Source: Tribonema minus (lineage: Eukaryota > Sar > Xanthophyceae > Tribonematales > Tribonemataceae). From it: DNA of 64,000 nucleotides. The translations under genes and the position numbers were made by a program. The stretch covers positions 62,001 to 126,000 of the forward strand of contig JAFCMP010000155.1 of the NCBI GenBank assembly GCA_017506865.1, read 5' to 3'. The notes beneath the pieces were generated by a model. It saw nothing but the letters and a program-made list of their open reading frames with translations, did not search any database and was not told the origin of the DNA. Within the stretch, counting starts at the first letter, position 1. Each line of letters starts with the position of its first letter. Below, in pieces: positions 42,401 to 54,400 of this stretch.

Positions 42401-45400
42401 CCAGGGGCTTCGACGCTTCACATGATCCAGGCACACTCAGTCTGGTGCGCACACACCCTCTCAGAGCAAGTATCGACTGGGGTCAATGGCAACACAGAGT
42501 TCAAGTGACTTGCCTTGCAGTCCAGAGGCTGTGACTCTCCGCACGCGCCAGGTACGGTGAGCACCAGCGCCATGGCACCGGGGTCGGGCGTCGGCGCAGC
42601 GCGTGCAACGCTCAGCGCAGCGGTGTAAGCGGCGCGCGGCGCGTGCGCCGTCACTGTGTAGCGCCACCACTCGCCCGCCGCCACCCAGTTGATGTCGGCA
42701 TTGTTGCTCATGATCTGCGCGCGGATGGGGCGGTTTGAGGGGGGGGGGGGGGGTTAAGGGAGGGGGGATAGGGGGGGTTAAGGGGGGGGCTGGGGGGGGG
42801 GGATAAGGGGGGGCGGTGTATCTGAGCTGTGTGTCTTGGTGCGGTGACACAGGGGGGGGGGGGCGATGGAGCAGTAGGGGGCGCGTACGCTGGCGTGTAC
42901 GCAGTGACCGCCCTCGTACTTGAAGTATGTGAAGAGAAGTGCGTGTAGCCAGAGGTGCATAAATAAATGACAATGCGGCGCAGCAGCTCGTCTGCAGAGG
43001 GGGGGAGAGGTGTTGGGGGGGGGGGAGGTATCTGAGGTCTTGTAATGCGGTGTCACCGGGGGCCGACCTAGCGGTAGAAGGCCGCGTAAGCTGGCGCATA
43101 GGCAATAACCGCCCTCTTACTTGAAGCGGATGTACCCAGAGGCGCATAAACTCAATGCAGCGCCGCCACCCACCTGCATCGTCCCGGTTCGTGCTGGCAT
43201 GAAAGGCGCTCACCACTTGTGAAACTGTTACCCTAACTCCAACCCTAATCCTAACCCTAGCCCTGAGCACGAGGGAGCCAGTCGTGAGCTAAAACCCCAG
43301 GTTTGCTTCAGCAACGGGGCGGTCAGCAAGCATTGTATGTACAACAGGGGGTGGCATAGGGTTTGACGTCTTGCACACCAGTAGGTAACATGTGTCTCGC
43401 ATCGCATCTCTGCTCGAGCATCAAGCTAATGAGCTTTCGAGTGGCATCCATGCCATTTTAACTCTGCATGCATCTCCGCGTTCGTTGATGCATTCAACCT
43501 GTCCCATATCTATCTGGAAAGCATGCTGGTGTCGATCTTGCCCAGCACCAGCAGGCCTAACCCTACCTCGAATCCTAACCCTTAGCGACAGCATACTGAC
43601 AAGTATCAACACGCGGATCATGCAGGCATTGATGCATGAGCACTGCTGCCTCGCCGCGAACAAGTGTACCCAAGTGCATCAGCACAAGCCCGCAAGCCCT
43701 TGCAAAAGCGTCAACATACCTTGTCATTAGCGTTGCCAACTTCAACATCAACTTCCGGGGCGTCGGGGCGGTAGCCGACGTTGCGTTGTTCTCGGGTGTT
43801 GTGTCGAAGTAGGTGACGCCCATAGTGCCGATATCAAAGTTTTCGGCTTCTATGGTACCCGGAATGGTTACCTGACAGCAGGGACCGAGAGATGGCATCG
43901 CTCAGCGTGTTAGGGTACAATCAGGAGTAGGGCCAGGGGGGTAGCATCATACTCAAGATTGGGATTGGGTTCTGGTTAGAAGCAGGTCTAGATTTATGGT
44001 GAGGCTGGTGTCAGAGTGAGAGCAAGGGCAGCGTGCGAGGTAGCGGCAAGGTGCTGTGGAACTTCAAGAGCTACACAAAACCGCACTTCAACAAATAAAC
44101 TGTCTACCCCTTGCAGGAAATTTGTACATGCAGCTGAGAGCGATTTTTTTCAGCGAACGTGTGGTACACATCTGGCTTTCAGCATTCTGCTTTTAGGATA
44201 GGCATATGCTGAACACGCACTCCCCTCAGTATAACAATCTCTTGCTCATTCGGTCGTACGCTGAGGCTTGCGGTCACGGTGGCCCTGTTTTGTGCTTGTT
44301 TGAGGCTGCCAAAAAGAAGGCCGGCTGCCGCTATCTGTCTGTTGTGTACATGGGTACTTACCAGTCTGACACGCAGACACTCAAGCCACGCTCACTGTTC
44401 TTCAAATTGTGCTCAATAAGCAATGCTGTGCGCTGCCGGCGCGTCGCGACGTAAAATTACGCAGAGGTGATGCACCATGAAGTTGCGCAGCAGTGACGCA
44501 CCTTCACAGGATCGTACACGGGCCACACGCCGAACTCAGAGAGAGAGAAGGGCGCGCCCAGGGAGCAGACCTGCGTCGAGCCACAAGCGCAGCAGTGCAG
44601 CAAAGTGGAAGTTCACACATCACTAATTGCATGCTTGTGTGACATCACCCGCATGGCCGCAAGGGCCCTGGCGTTAGGGCTAGGGCCCTACGGCTAGGGT
44701 TAGTGTACGTGCATATCGGAGACAGGCGCGCCGAGGGAGCAGACCTGCACCGAGGCACGCTTGCAGCAGTGTAAGTGAACTGGGAGATTGAACGTCACTA
44801 ATTGCACACTTGTGCGACACGGCGCGCATGTGGCCGTAAGGGCCCTGGTGTTAGGGCTAGCGTTGGGGTGAGTGTACGTAGACATCAGCCTTCGGCGTTG
44901 CAGGACACAGGATGTTGGATCTGCCGGAAAAATAATGTGGGCCTTGGGTCAGGGTTTGGATTAGAGTTTGGATTAGTGTTAGGGTTAGCATTAGGTTTGG
45001 TTAGGGTTAAGGCTTCCAGCAGCAGCCGCTAAAGCCTCCCTGACCCTATCTGTGGGTATCAAAAGTACCAGCTGAGAGAGCACGTATACCGCAAGGCCTG
45101 GCATCTTGGAGCATTCATTTCCAACAAGGCTATGAGCTCTTCAGTTCTTGCCGCTGCGCGCTCATGCACAAGAGCATCACTGTAGTGCAGGTGCTGACAA
45201 AATTGAGATTATTTACCTGCTCGTAACCCTAACCTACCCCTAACCCTAACCCTAACCCTAGTTGTGCCGACTGCCAGCTCCTCGTACTTGTGCGTCAGCG
45301 TTTCTCCTTCACACGTGTGTATACAACACCATGCATGCATGCATCTTTGAAAGCCCGGGTGCCCACCTGCAGGCAGATACTTCCAGCTGGCAGCGTCACG

Positions 45401-48400
45401 GGCTCTCCCATCATCATCTGAAAGACCTGACGAGGACCAAGGTACATCATGCAGGGAGTGAGTAGGTGATTGAAACTGCTCAGCAGTTCAATGTGCTACC
45501 CTCAAGTTGGTCTCTCGAGTTGTGGTTCTGGAAATGTTTTGCGCGGCCAAAAATGTCAGTTCAACCAAAAAATCTACAACTTTTCTGGAAACACAGATGC
45601 TGCTGTCTCCATCAGATCTCTTGATTATATCACAGGGACGACCAGGCATGCTCCACCAAGCAGCATGTGCGACGCAGGGGCACGTAAGAACTTGCGCTTG
45701 AAACTGTCGCGCGTACCCGAATCCCCCCCGTGCTGGCAAAGGCCTGGTCCAGTGCAACAGACGCACGCCGCTCCAGTGCAGGCTGGCACTTGTACGGGGC
45801 CGCGCGCGCTATGCACTGACCCATGCCAGCCATGACGACGATGCAGTTGCCCTTCGGAAGGGGACTGCAGGAGGGGGTGGGCAGCGTGGGGGAGGGGTGG
45901 GGGGCGGTCCGGGTAAGAGGCTTGCAGTATTGATTGCATAAGAGCACGCATTTGTGCACGTCAGGAAGTTGACGAATTGAAGTTCACTGTACGTGACTTG
46001 TTGAACTTACCCATTGTACAGAGCGGCGTTCGCTTGCGCGCAACCGCCACCAAGAGGGGTGAAGTGCCCACGAATAGAGCACGAGCTGAGACGGAGCGAG
46101 ATCGCAGCGGGGATACGCAGAGTGCGAGAGTACTTTACTTTGAACCCTGCAAGTGGAAGAAGCACAGACAGCACAACTTTGAGTCTGCAACTGGAAGTTG
46201 TGCCTTGCCTGGCAGAGCCCACGTTGGCACCAAGGACGTATTTCCCAGCGTTCGGCAGCAAAGCGCTGTAGGACAGGAATTCCCCCTGCGCGAGCCCCCT
46301 AACGGCGAAACCGCCGGGGCACGCCTCGCACTCGGCAGTGCTCACCGGCGCCGCGTCGGCGCGCATGCTGGGAGGGCCGGGCATGACCTGCACGCCGTAG
46401 CTCGCAGACTGAGGCGGCGACGCATTAGGATTTGGGGCTGGGGTTAGGGTAAGGGTTGGGTTAGGGTAGGGTAAGGCGCAGCGTAGGGGCGAGCTTGGAG
46501 AGTGTCAGAGGGCAGAACCTCCACGCCGTAGCTCGCAGACTGCGGCGGCAGCACGTTTGACAATGCGCGGCATTAAGGGCGCGGTTGGAGAGTGTCAGAC
46601 GGCTGATGACAAGGGCTAGGCGTGAGGTAGGTTTTGGGTTGAGGTGGTAAACCCAAGGGTCGGGTAAATTAGGGTTAGGAGTAGGCTTAGGTACGCTAAC
46701 GGCTAGGTTAAGGGTTAGCAACCCGAGCCTTGACGCTAGGATTAACAGTGCTCACCGGCGCCGCGTCGGCGCGCATGCTGGGGGGGGCGGGCATGACCTG
46801 CACGCCGTAGCTCGCAGACTGAGGCGGCAATGCATTAGGATTTGGGTTGGGATTAGGGTCAGTGTTGGAGTTAGGGTTACGGTCAGGGTTAGGGTTAGGG
46901 CGCGCTTGGAGAGTGTCAGAGGGCTGACTGGAGGAGACAGCTTGGGATTGGGATTCAATTCAGGGCTACGGTTAGGGTCAGAGGGCTGGCGACAAAGGGT
47001 GAGGTTAGGATTCTAATTAAATCAGGGTTTGGAGCCCTTGGGAGGTCTAATCCTAACCCTGACCCTAACACCTCAACACTCACCCTCAGGCATGCCGTGC
47101 AGTCTGTATCAGTGGCCACCGCAGTGCATAGTCTCGAAAAGGCAAGGACGAAGGGTGAGGGTGGGGTTGCAGGAGCTGGAGTGTGCCGCATCTTATGGTT
47201 AGGGTTGGGATTAGGGCTAGCATTGGGTTAGGATTAGGGTAGGCGCGCTTGCCCCCACACACCGTTGGGATTCCGTATCGATAGCAGTTGAAGAGTACTC
47301 GGCGTTTGCATCATGGCCGTGGTCAGCATCAATACATGAAGCCGCCTGCGGCTAGGGCCACCGATCTCAAGGTGTAGATAATGTAGTGGGGGGTGAGACG
47401 CCATTTGGCTATGTCGTTAGAAGTGGTTGACAATGCGCACTGAGACACCTTATCACAGGGTGCATGTAGGTCCTGGTAGCAAGCTCGACATCAATCTATC
47501 GGGCTTTTTCTCGCCCTGAGCAACGATGAATAAGAAGCGCATGTGAGCAGCATCACCTGAATGCCATCAACCAAGAGGTACATGAGCACGGATGAATCAT
47601 CACCTTGGGTGGCTTGGGCACCAGAACCCCGTTCACCATGGCGTTGGTACCGAGGTCGAATGCCGTTGCAGCAATCACGCCGGGGAGGGCGGCCTGTACA
47701 GCGCAACACGCGCGATACGCTTAGGGTTAAGGTTAGGGTTAGGCGAGGGTTAGCGGCACGGGGAGCGTTGCACTGAAATACTGCACACGAAGCGCCTGAA
47801 AAGCGCACACGATGCACTTTGAAATTCTGCAATCAGCGCACCAGAACTACCTCCAAGTAGCAGTTGGCAACATACCTCCAAGTAGCAGTTGGCAACATAC
47901 TGCTGACGTTTTCTCCCAGAGATTAACAAACTTGCACACCTGTACGCGCCGGCGCGGCATCGATAGGCCCAGTGGCGCACTCTGCAGAACAAGAAAGCTG
48001 TTGTTTACTGTGCGTACCAGTGCGCTATTGACGGGGGCCCGCCGTGGCTAGGGCGTGCACGTTCACATAAAGGATGCTGTTTCTTACCACTGGTGCACCA
48101 GCAATGGGCCCAGTGCGCATCAACGACGACAAGGGCGCTGCTTCTGTATGCAGCGGAGCCCCAGGATCAGGCCTTATAGCAAGGTGCCACTCATCAGCAT
48201 CATGGGCGCGGTCACAACAAGATGTTGGAATTGCAGGCTCTCTTAGGTCTGCTGTTAATCAGGTCACGGGAGGTCGGCTACATTTCAGTGCAGGGTCACA
48301 ACATATTCTTCAGATGTTTCTGGGCCTCCCCACATTCTCTGGGTCTTTCCATGTTGAGCACGTTTCCTTCTCAGGGGCCGCGTTGCTTGCCCACCTACCT

Positions 48401-51400
48401 TAACTCGCTTCATGCTCTCAGCAGCTCGACCCTCCGTAGTCTTCTCTCGCTGCTCTGCCTACGGGGCGTCCATGACCTGTTGCTTCCTCGTACCAACACC
48501 AGACGCGCCTATGACACTCACCGGAGCGCCGTTGATAGGCCCAGTGGGGGGCGGCGGCACATTGAGCGCGGGCGCCAGCGAAAAGAAGTCAATGTTGAAG
48601 CCGCCGGTCGTGACGCACAGCTTGACGCACGCCGCGCCCTCGTACAGGAGCAGGTTCTTGGGGGAGGGGAAGGCGGCGTACGTCACGTAGTCCACGGTGC
48701 CCTGCGCGCCGCAGAGCGCAGTCGAACAACATGATAATATGATGCATGAATGTGTGATTAACGGATGCCAGAGAGGGTGCGTTGCGCGGAGGCGCTCGGT
48801 GCACGCGGCGCCCAGCGCGTTTCTGCTCAGGCTCTTGCAGAGAGATCACAGTGCTCAGGGGTGGGGCTGCGCGCGGAGGAGGCGCTCGGTGCATGCAGCG
48901 CCCCGCTTGCAGAGGGGCTATTGTGAGGGATGAGCCTCCTGAGGACGTGACACAGAATTTTCAGCCTGACCGACAAAATGTGTACTGGGCTTTGGTATTG
49001 TTGACGATGGTGTTGAGTCAGTGTGCCGCCATGCCACATGGAGGTAAACGAGTCAGACAAGTACCAACTTCAACTGCTGGCACAGCGCATTGCACGGCCC
49101 TCCCACCCAAGCAATCGTGGTTGGGCGCTGTGAGAAGTGACCAAAGCTCAGTACCGGTGATGCTCATCTGCCAGAGCAGTTTGGTGGGTCATGCTGTGCA
49201 CTGTGTGCTGCGCTTCCGCCAAGTGAAATGCAGCGCGCAGTCTGACATGTATTTTTCATGCAGAAGCTGACGTGGTGGTAGCACCGCTCGTGCATCTACC
49301 TTAAGCATCTGAACAACAAGCTGCCCAACGTTCATTTCCGACATCCATCACGCTCGCATCCTACAAAGGCATGCACACTCTTCACTCGCTGCGCAACCCT
49401 AACCCTAGCCCTAGCATGCGCAGCAGCGCTCACCGGCATGGGGATGGGCACGCCGTCCGCGCAGACTTTATACATGTCATGCTCCTGTTGGTGGAACTGA
49501 AATATTACGCGCACACATGCATGACTCCCAGAACCTGTAAGGCATGTCTTGCACATGATGCGTGACCCTAGCTCTCATATGCGCAGCAGTGATCAATCAC
49601 GTGGCAATGGGCGCGCTGTCCGTGCTGACTGCACATACTGCGCGCTTGCTAGCGCACCTGCAGATCAACACAAACTTCAGACCTACAAACATGACACCCG
49701 CATCTGCAAGAACCGCCACTTGTTACATAACCCGAATCCTAGCCCTCTGCCGTGCACAGCAGTGCTCACCGGCGTGGCCATGGGCGCGCCATCCGCGCAG
49801 ACAGGATCTGCTGCCTCGAAGCACGCCCCAGGGGTCACGGCGACGTACATCTGCACCGCCAGAGGCGCGGGCTTGGCCGGCTTTACCGGTTTCGCAGGCT
49901 TGCCAGGCGCAACTGGGGGGGCGGCGGGGGCAGCAGGATCATCGACGGGGGGGACTGCAACGAGTAGAGTGGAGTTAGGGAAAGGGTGCAGGTTAGGACT
50001 AGCAAGGGTTTATCAACAAGTTGTGAGGGCATCAGCGCCAGCAGTCTGTGGGAGGGCAGGCTGGCGGGGAGGGGTTTGTCATGTAGTACAGCAGATGTAT
50101 AGGAGGGTAACGGCGCGCTGGCGGTAAATGTGTTGCTGTCAATACCGCCTCTGAGCGCTCGCTTGGCAAGTGAGGCTGGCCACCATGCTGTCGGCGGCGC
50201 CCAACTGCCGATTCCCTGTCAGCTGTATCCTGCTCTTCACGGGATGTGGAGCGCTGCCATGCACGCTCACGCGCGCCAACCCAGAGACGTGCGACAGACT
50301 ACTCTGGCATATGCATATGACCGACTGTGTGGGCGCCTCTTTGACTGCTTCCATCGCAGACATGATGCTGTTGGCGACGCCATCCGGCTGTAGCCCTCCT
50401 GCAGTCGCCTCGGCTGATTGGGAACAGGCGCATGAAGTAGCATGTCAAGCTTTTGCGAAGAAACTCAGGGAAGCGGCAGCGTAGAGCCACAACTAGTTGT
50501 CTGGCACAAGCCAATAGCCCGCGGCACGTTGCTAAAGCAGAGCGCTAGCTGGTAGGCAATACCAATTTCAAATCAGACACAGTGCCTATATTTTCAATAA
50601 ATACGATTTCGCTGACGGTCACCTGCAGGCAAACCATCCCCCGGTGGTAGCTTGCGTTGAGCGGTGCTACCTTTCAACAGCAGACGTGCAGGGGGCCCCT
50701 GCGTTTTGGCGATGACGGGGGGGCCTTTAGGTGGTGGTGGGGGGGGGACCAGGGGGGCCGGCGGAGCAGGGGGGTCGGGGAGGGGGCCCGAGATGGTGAT
50801 AGAGGGGGTGTAGTAGGCCGTGTCCTGCACCTGCATTGGATGGAGATGGCGGGGGGGATGCGCCCAGTTACAAACTGAAGTTGGCATGCTGGAGAATGAA
50901 ATAAGTTGAAGTAATGTAGCCTTGCAAAATTGCTGATGCACGTTCATTGTTGTAGGCATTGCCGGAATTGCCATGAGGCCGAAGTCAATCCGCAAGTGTA
51001 CTTATGGCGTCGTGAGTTTGTTGAAGTGCTTGCGCTCAGGCTCAGATGCTTAAGCCCCCAAAAGTCTGCCCTGCACTGGGGATTTGAAGCACTATATACG
51101 GTACTTTTTGTCATGCAATGCATCAAAAAATGAGCTGTTCGGTGCGTAGGCCACCATTCAGCGGTGCTGCTGCTGAGGCAGTCATCATTACGGCGTTCGA
51201 GACCCCCTTGCTGACATCAGTTGTGACTACCAGGACAAGCGGCATCTATCAGGTGGTCTAGCCGCTACCGCTTTTTGATTGCTACGTGCGCAGAGACGCG
51301 TCTTTGCGGTCATGTCCAGAAAGCTGTGTTTCACTGATGCTACTACTCCTGAAACACAGAGTATTTGAACATCACATTCCTACACATCCATGTGCCCTAT

Positions 51401-54400
51401 GCACACATGCACAAAGGGAAGGTGAAATGTCAGCCCATGCATGGCAGTGATCATACTCAGCTCACCTCGATGGTGTACTTCAACCATTCGCCCTTCTCGT
51501 TGAAGTTGATGTCGAAGCCCGTGTTGGTGGTCATGCTGCACACGCCGCATGCCTCAATGTCCACCGCCGCGTCGCCGCGATACATGTTGCCGCCCATATT
51601 TTGGTCCGTTGTGTCCATGTAGGCAATGCCTGCAGAGTACACGGAGAGTACATTTCAAGTACAGGTCAGTACATGGTGCCCTTTGAATTGGTGTTTGCTG
51701 TGTCCATGTAGGTGACGCCTGCAGAGTACATGTTGAGTATACTTCAAGTACAGGTCAGTACATGGTGCCACTTGAGTTGGTGTTTGCTGTGTCCATGTAG
51801 GCGACGGCTGCGCAGTTCATAACGAGTACACTTCAGTTGCGGGTCAGCACATTACGCTGCAAGAGCTCGCATTGCACAAGCATAAGAGCTGCACATCTTG
51901 CATATTTCATGGGGAATTTGCCCCTCAAGCGGAAGTATATCTATATTATTGAGTACACAGCGCCACCTGAACTGGTGTGCACTGTGATAGTATCGGCAAC
52001 GCCAGCATAACCGCAGCATCTTGTTTTCAATACTTGAGGCGTACTTCTATTAATCATGGGACTCGTGTTTTAGCAGCAGGTCTGGCGGCTGCAAGTTCTA
52101 AGCCGTCATTGTCAGCAGGTAGATATCCTTATGAAAGTATTTAATTGTGCCAGCGCCATTGCGAGGCTGTTGTGACCGCAGGTGCTTAGTTGCCGAGAAC
52201 CAGGAACCCCTAGCCCTGACTCTGACTCTGACCCCAATCCTGACCCCAGAGTCGCAACAAAATGAGCCATCTTCAGATGCGTTGATTCTGGACGACTTGA
52301 CTTTTAGTTGCCTAAAAGAGTGTGAAAACCTCTTCTCACGCACAGAGCCCCGCTGCTGGCCCTATCACACTGTCTCGTCGACAAGGCTAGGGGCAGGGGG
52401 GGTAGGGGTATTCGACGAGGGTATGTAGGTATGTATCAGGATGGTATTTGACTAGGGTATGTAGGTATGTATCAGGGTGGTAGTACCCCACCTGGTCCCC
52501 CCTCATCAAAGAAAGTCTTCTGCCTCCATCTTCCCCTCCAGACCTATGCCGACCTTGCCAGCGGTAGGGATTGCCTGCGGGGCGTAAGGCGCGACATGAT
52601 TCAGCCAAGGCCGTGTCACAACGGTACATCTGAGAAAGAACAAGCTCATGGGATTCCTGCGTCAGCCAACTCTGCGGGATTATCAGAAACACTAATCACT
52701 TATCACATCAAAGGATGCTTCAAAGGAAGAAGAATGTGCCACTCTTTGCATACCAATGTATACGCAGAATGATTAGGCAATGGAAAGCGGCTGATGCCGA
52801 TCAATGCTACAGGCAAACAGAGCGCTGATGCCTTCACACACATGGATGATCATCATCAGCAGCGACCGTGCACGGCATAGCACGGCGCCAAAAGCGCACA
52901 GGCCAATGTGCTGTAATCGTCCGTGCAGCGACATGCAGGGGCGGCGGGCAGATGCGCAGGGCCTTGCGCACGGCACAAGGAGCGTAGCCGGCTGTAGCGG
53001 GCCTCCGTGAAAGCAAGTTTGAAAAGACGGAGGTGCTGTCCGATCACAGTGCACGCTCACATCACATCTTCAACAACGCTGCACAGCGGTTCAGTACAAC
53101 TTCAAGTTCTATGGCGGGCAGCGCCGTCCCACCTGCCGTCAAGAGCGTGTGCCAGCAGCACGTGCCGTTGCGACGTGTGGCAGCAGCGCTCAGGAGTGCA
53201 GGGGTCTTGAAGCACCTATCACTTCAGGCCTGACTATTACACCCGTCATCACAATGGAGCAGAAGCACTTGAAGTATAGCAGCAGCGCTCGCGGGCGTCA
53301 GCTGCAACTCGCCAGCGGACACGTGCCGGACAGCATGTGGTCCATTGCGCTATGAGGTCGAGCTGCGCCTGATATGCATGTCTGGCAGCAATGCAATGCA
53401 AGTGCATGTTACAATGTACCCCCAGCGTCACTGTCAGCGGTACATGTAATGCGCATGGGACGGAGCTGCTGGTCGCGATGAATTGGTGTAGTAATTGAAG
53501 TGTAGGAGTTGAGTTGAAGCGTAGGAGTTGTGAAGTGTAGGGGTTGTTACCGCCGCCATTGCTGCAGGACACGACAGTGCCGCCACCGTTGCTGCGGAAC
53601 ACAACATGGCGCGCCCGCAGCTGCAACTCGCCAGCGCACACTAGCTATACGTTCTTCCCACGTTTTAGGGCTAGGGTTAGGGTTAGGGTTAGGGTTAGGG
53701 TTAGCGATAGCAGGTCACCAGAGGACACGTGCCGGTCTGCATGAAGCACGGCGAGGCGTCGACTATAAATCCTTCCACGTTTAAGGGTTAGGGCTAGGGC
53801 TAGGGTTAGGATTAGGGTTAGGGTTAGCGTCAGCAACTCACCAGCGGACACGTGCCGGACTGCAAGAAGCGCGGCGAGGCGTCGGCGTCTGCGCCCTTGC
53901 CGGCGATGGCCATCATGGCCGCGACGCCGTTGTCAGAGTGCGCGTACACCTGCAAAGCACGAATTACATTTGCGTTTTGACTGTGAACTCGTGGAGAGTG
54001 TCACCTTCGGACCATGACATGTACTCCAGAAGTATTGAGCAGGCTACCCACCACCTGCCACAGCGCACTGTGAGCATATGTACAGCGCGAGCACTGTCAC
54101 AGAGTGCACCAAGCAAAGCATAGCAAGGATTTGAGCCTCTGGCAGACAAGGTCAGGGACATGTTGACACTGGTTTGGTGCACACCGTGCCAGATCTATTG
54201 CCGCGACAACTGTGTAGATAGCATCAATTACTCCCAGTAACCCGCCAAAAAGGCAGGTGATCACGCAGCTGCGTACAAGTGGAACAGCAGTTGATTTGAC
54301 AACTTTGACGAGCATGCAACCTAGAGTTGCTCATGATCCTGTTGCTCAACGAGCAGCCATGCGTTCTGCTAGCCTGTGTGACAGCTGCTGCATTTAATCA

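Larger units (their letters stand above)
39482..43871 (-). other. Third CBM6-like module and membrane tail
   Basis: Exon 43871-43720 reads VTIPGTIEAENFDIG and VTYFDTTPENN, then (one frame away) NVGYRPDAPEVDVEVGNAND. Exon 42714-42556 has NNADINWVAAGEWWRYTV. Exon 41021-40854 ends SVEMDAGQHCLQ, and 39885 continues VCALQGDFHFDSITIEQ. A Pro-rich stretch, a Gly/Ser stretch and a hydrophobic helix follow, then a basic tail (RYSAAKFNSKKG). The frame shifts once in the C-rich stretch near 39795. Confidence 0.78.

Noticed and set aside
44206..44454. Plus-strand ORF of 82 codons in a minus-strand intron
   Set aside because: No family resemblance and no neighbouring plus-strand exon.
53095..53160. Possible missing CBM6 start exon (TALPAIELEVV)
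   Set aside because: Similarity to the IPGxIEAE pattern is weak and no in-phase acceptor was found.
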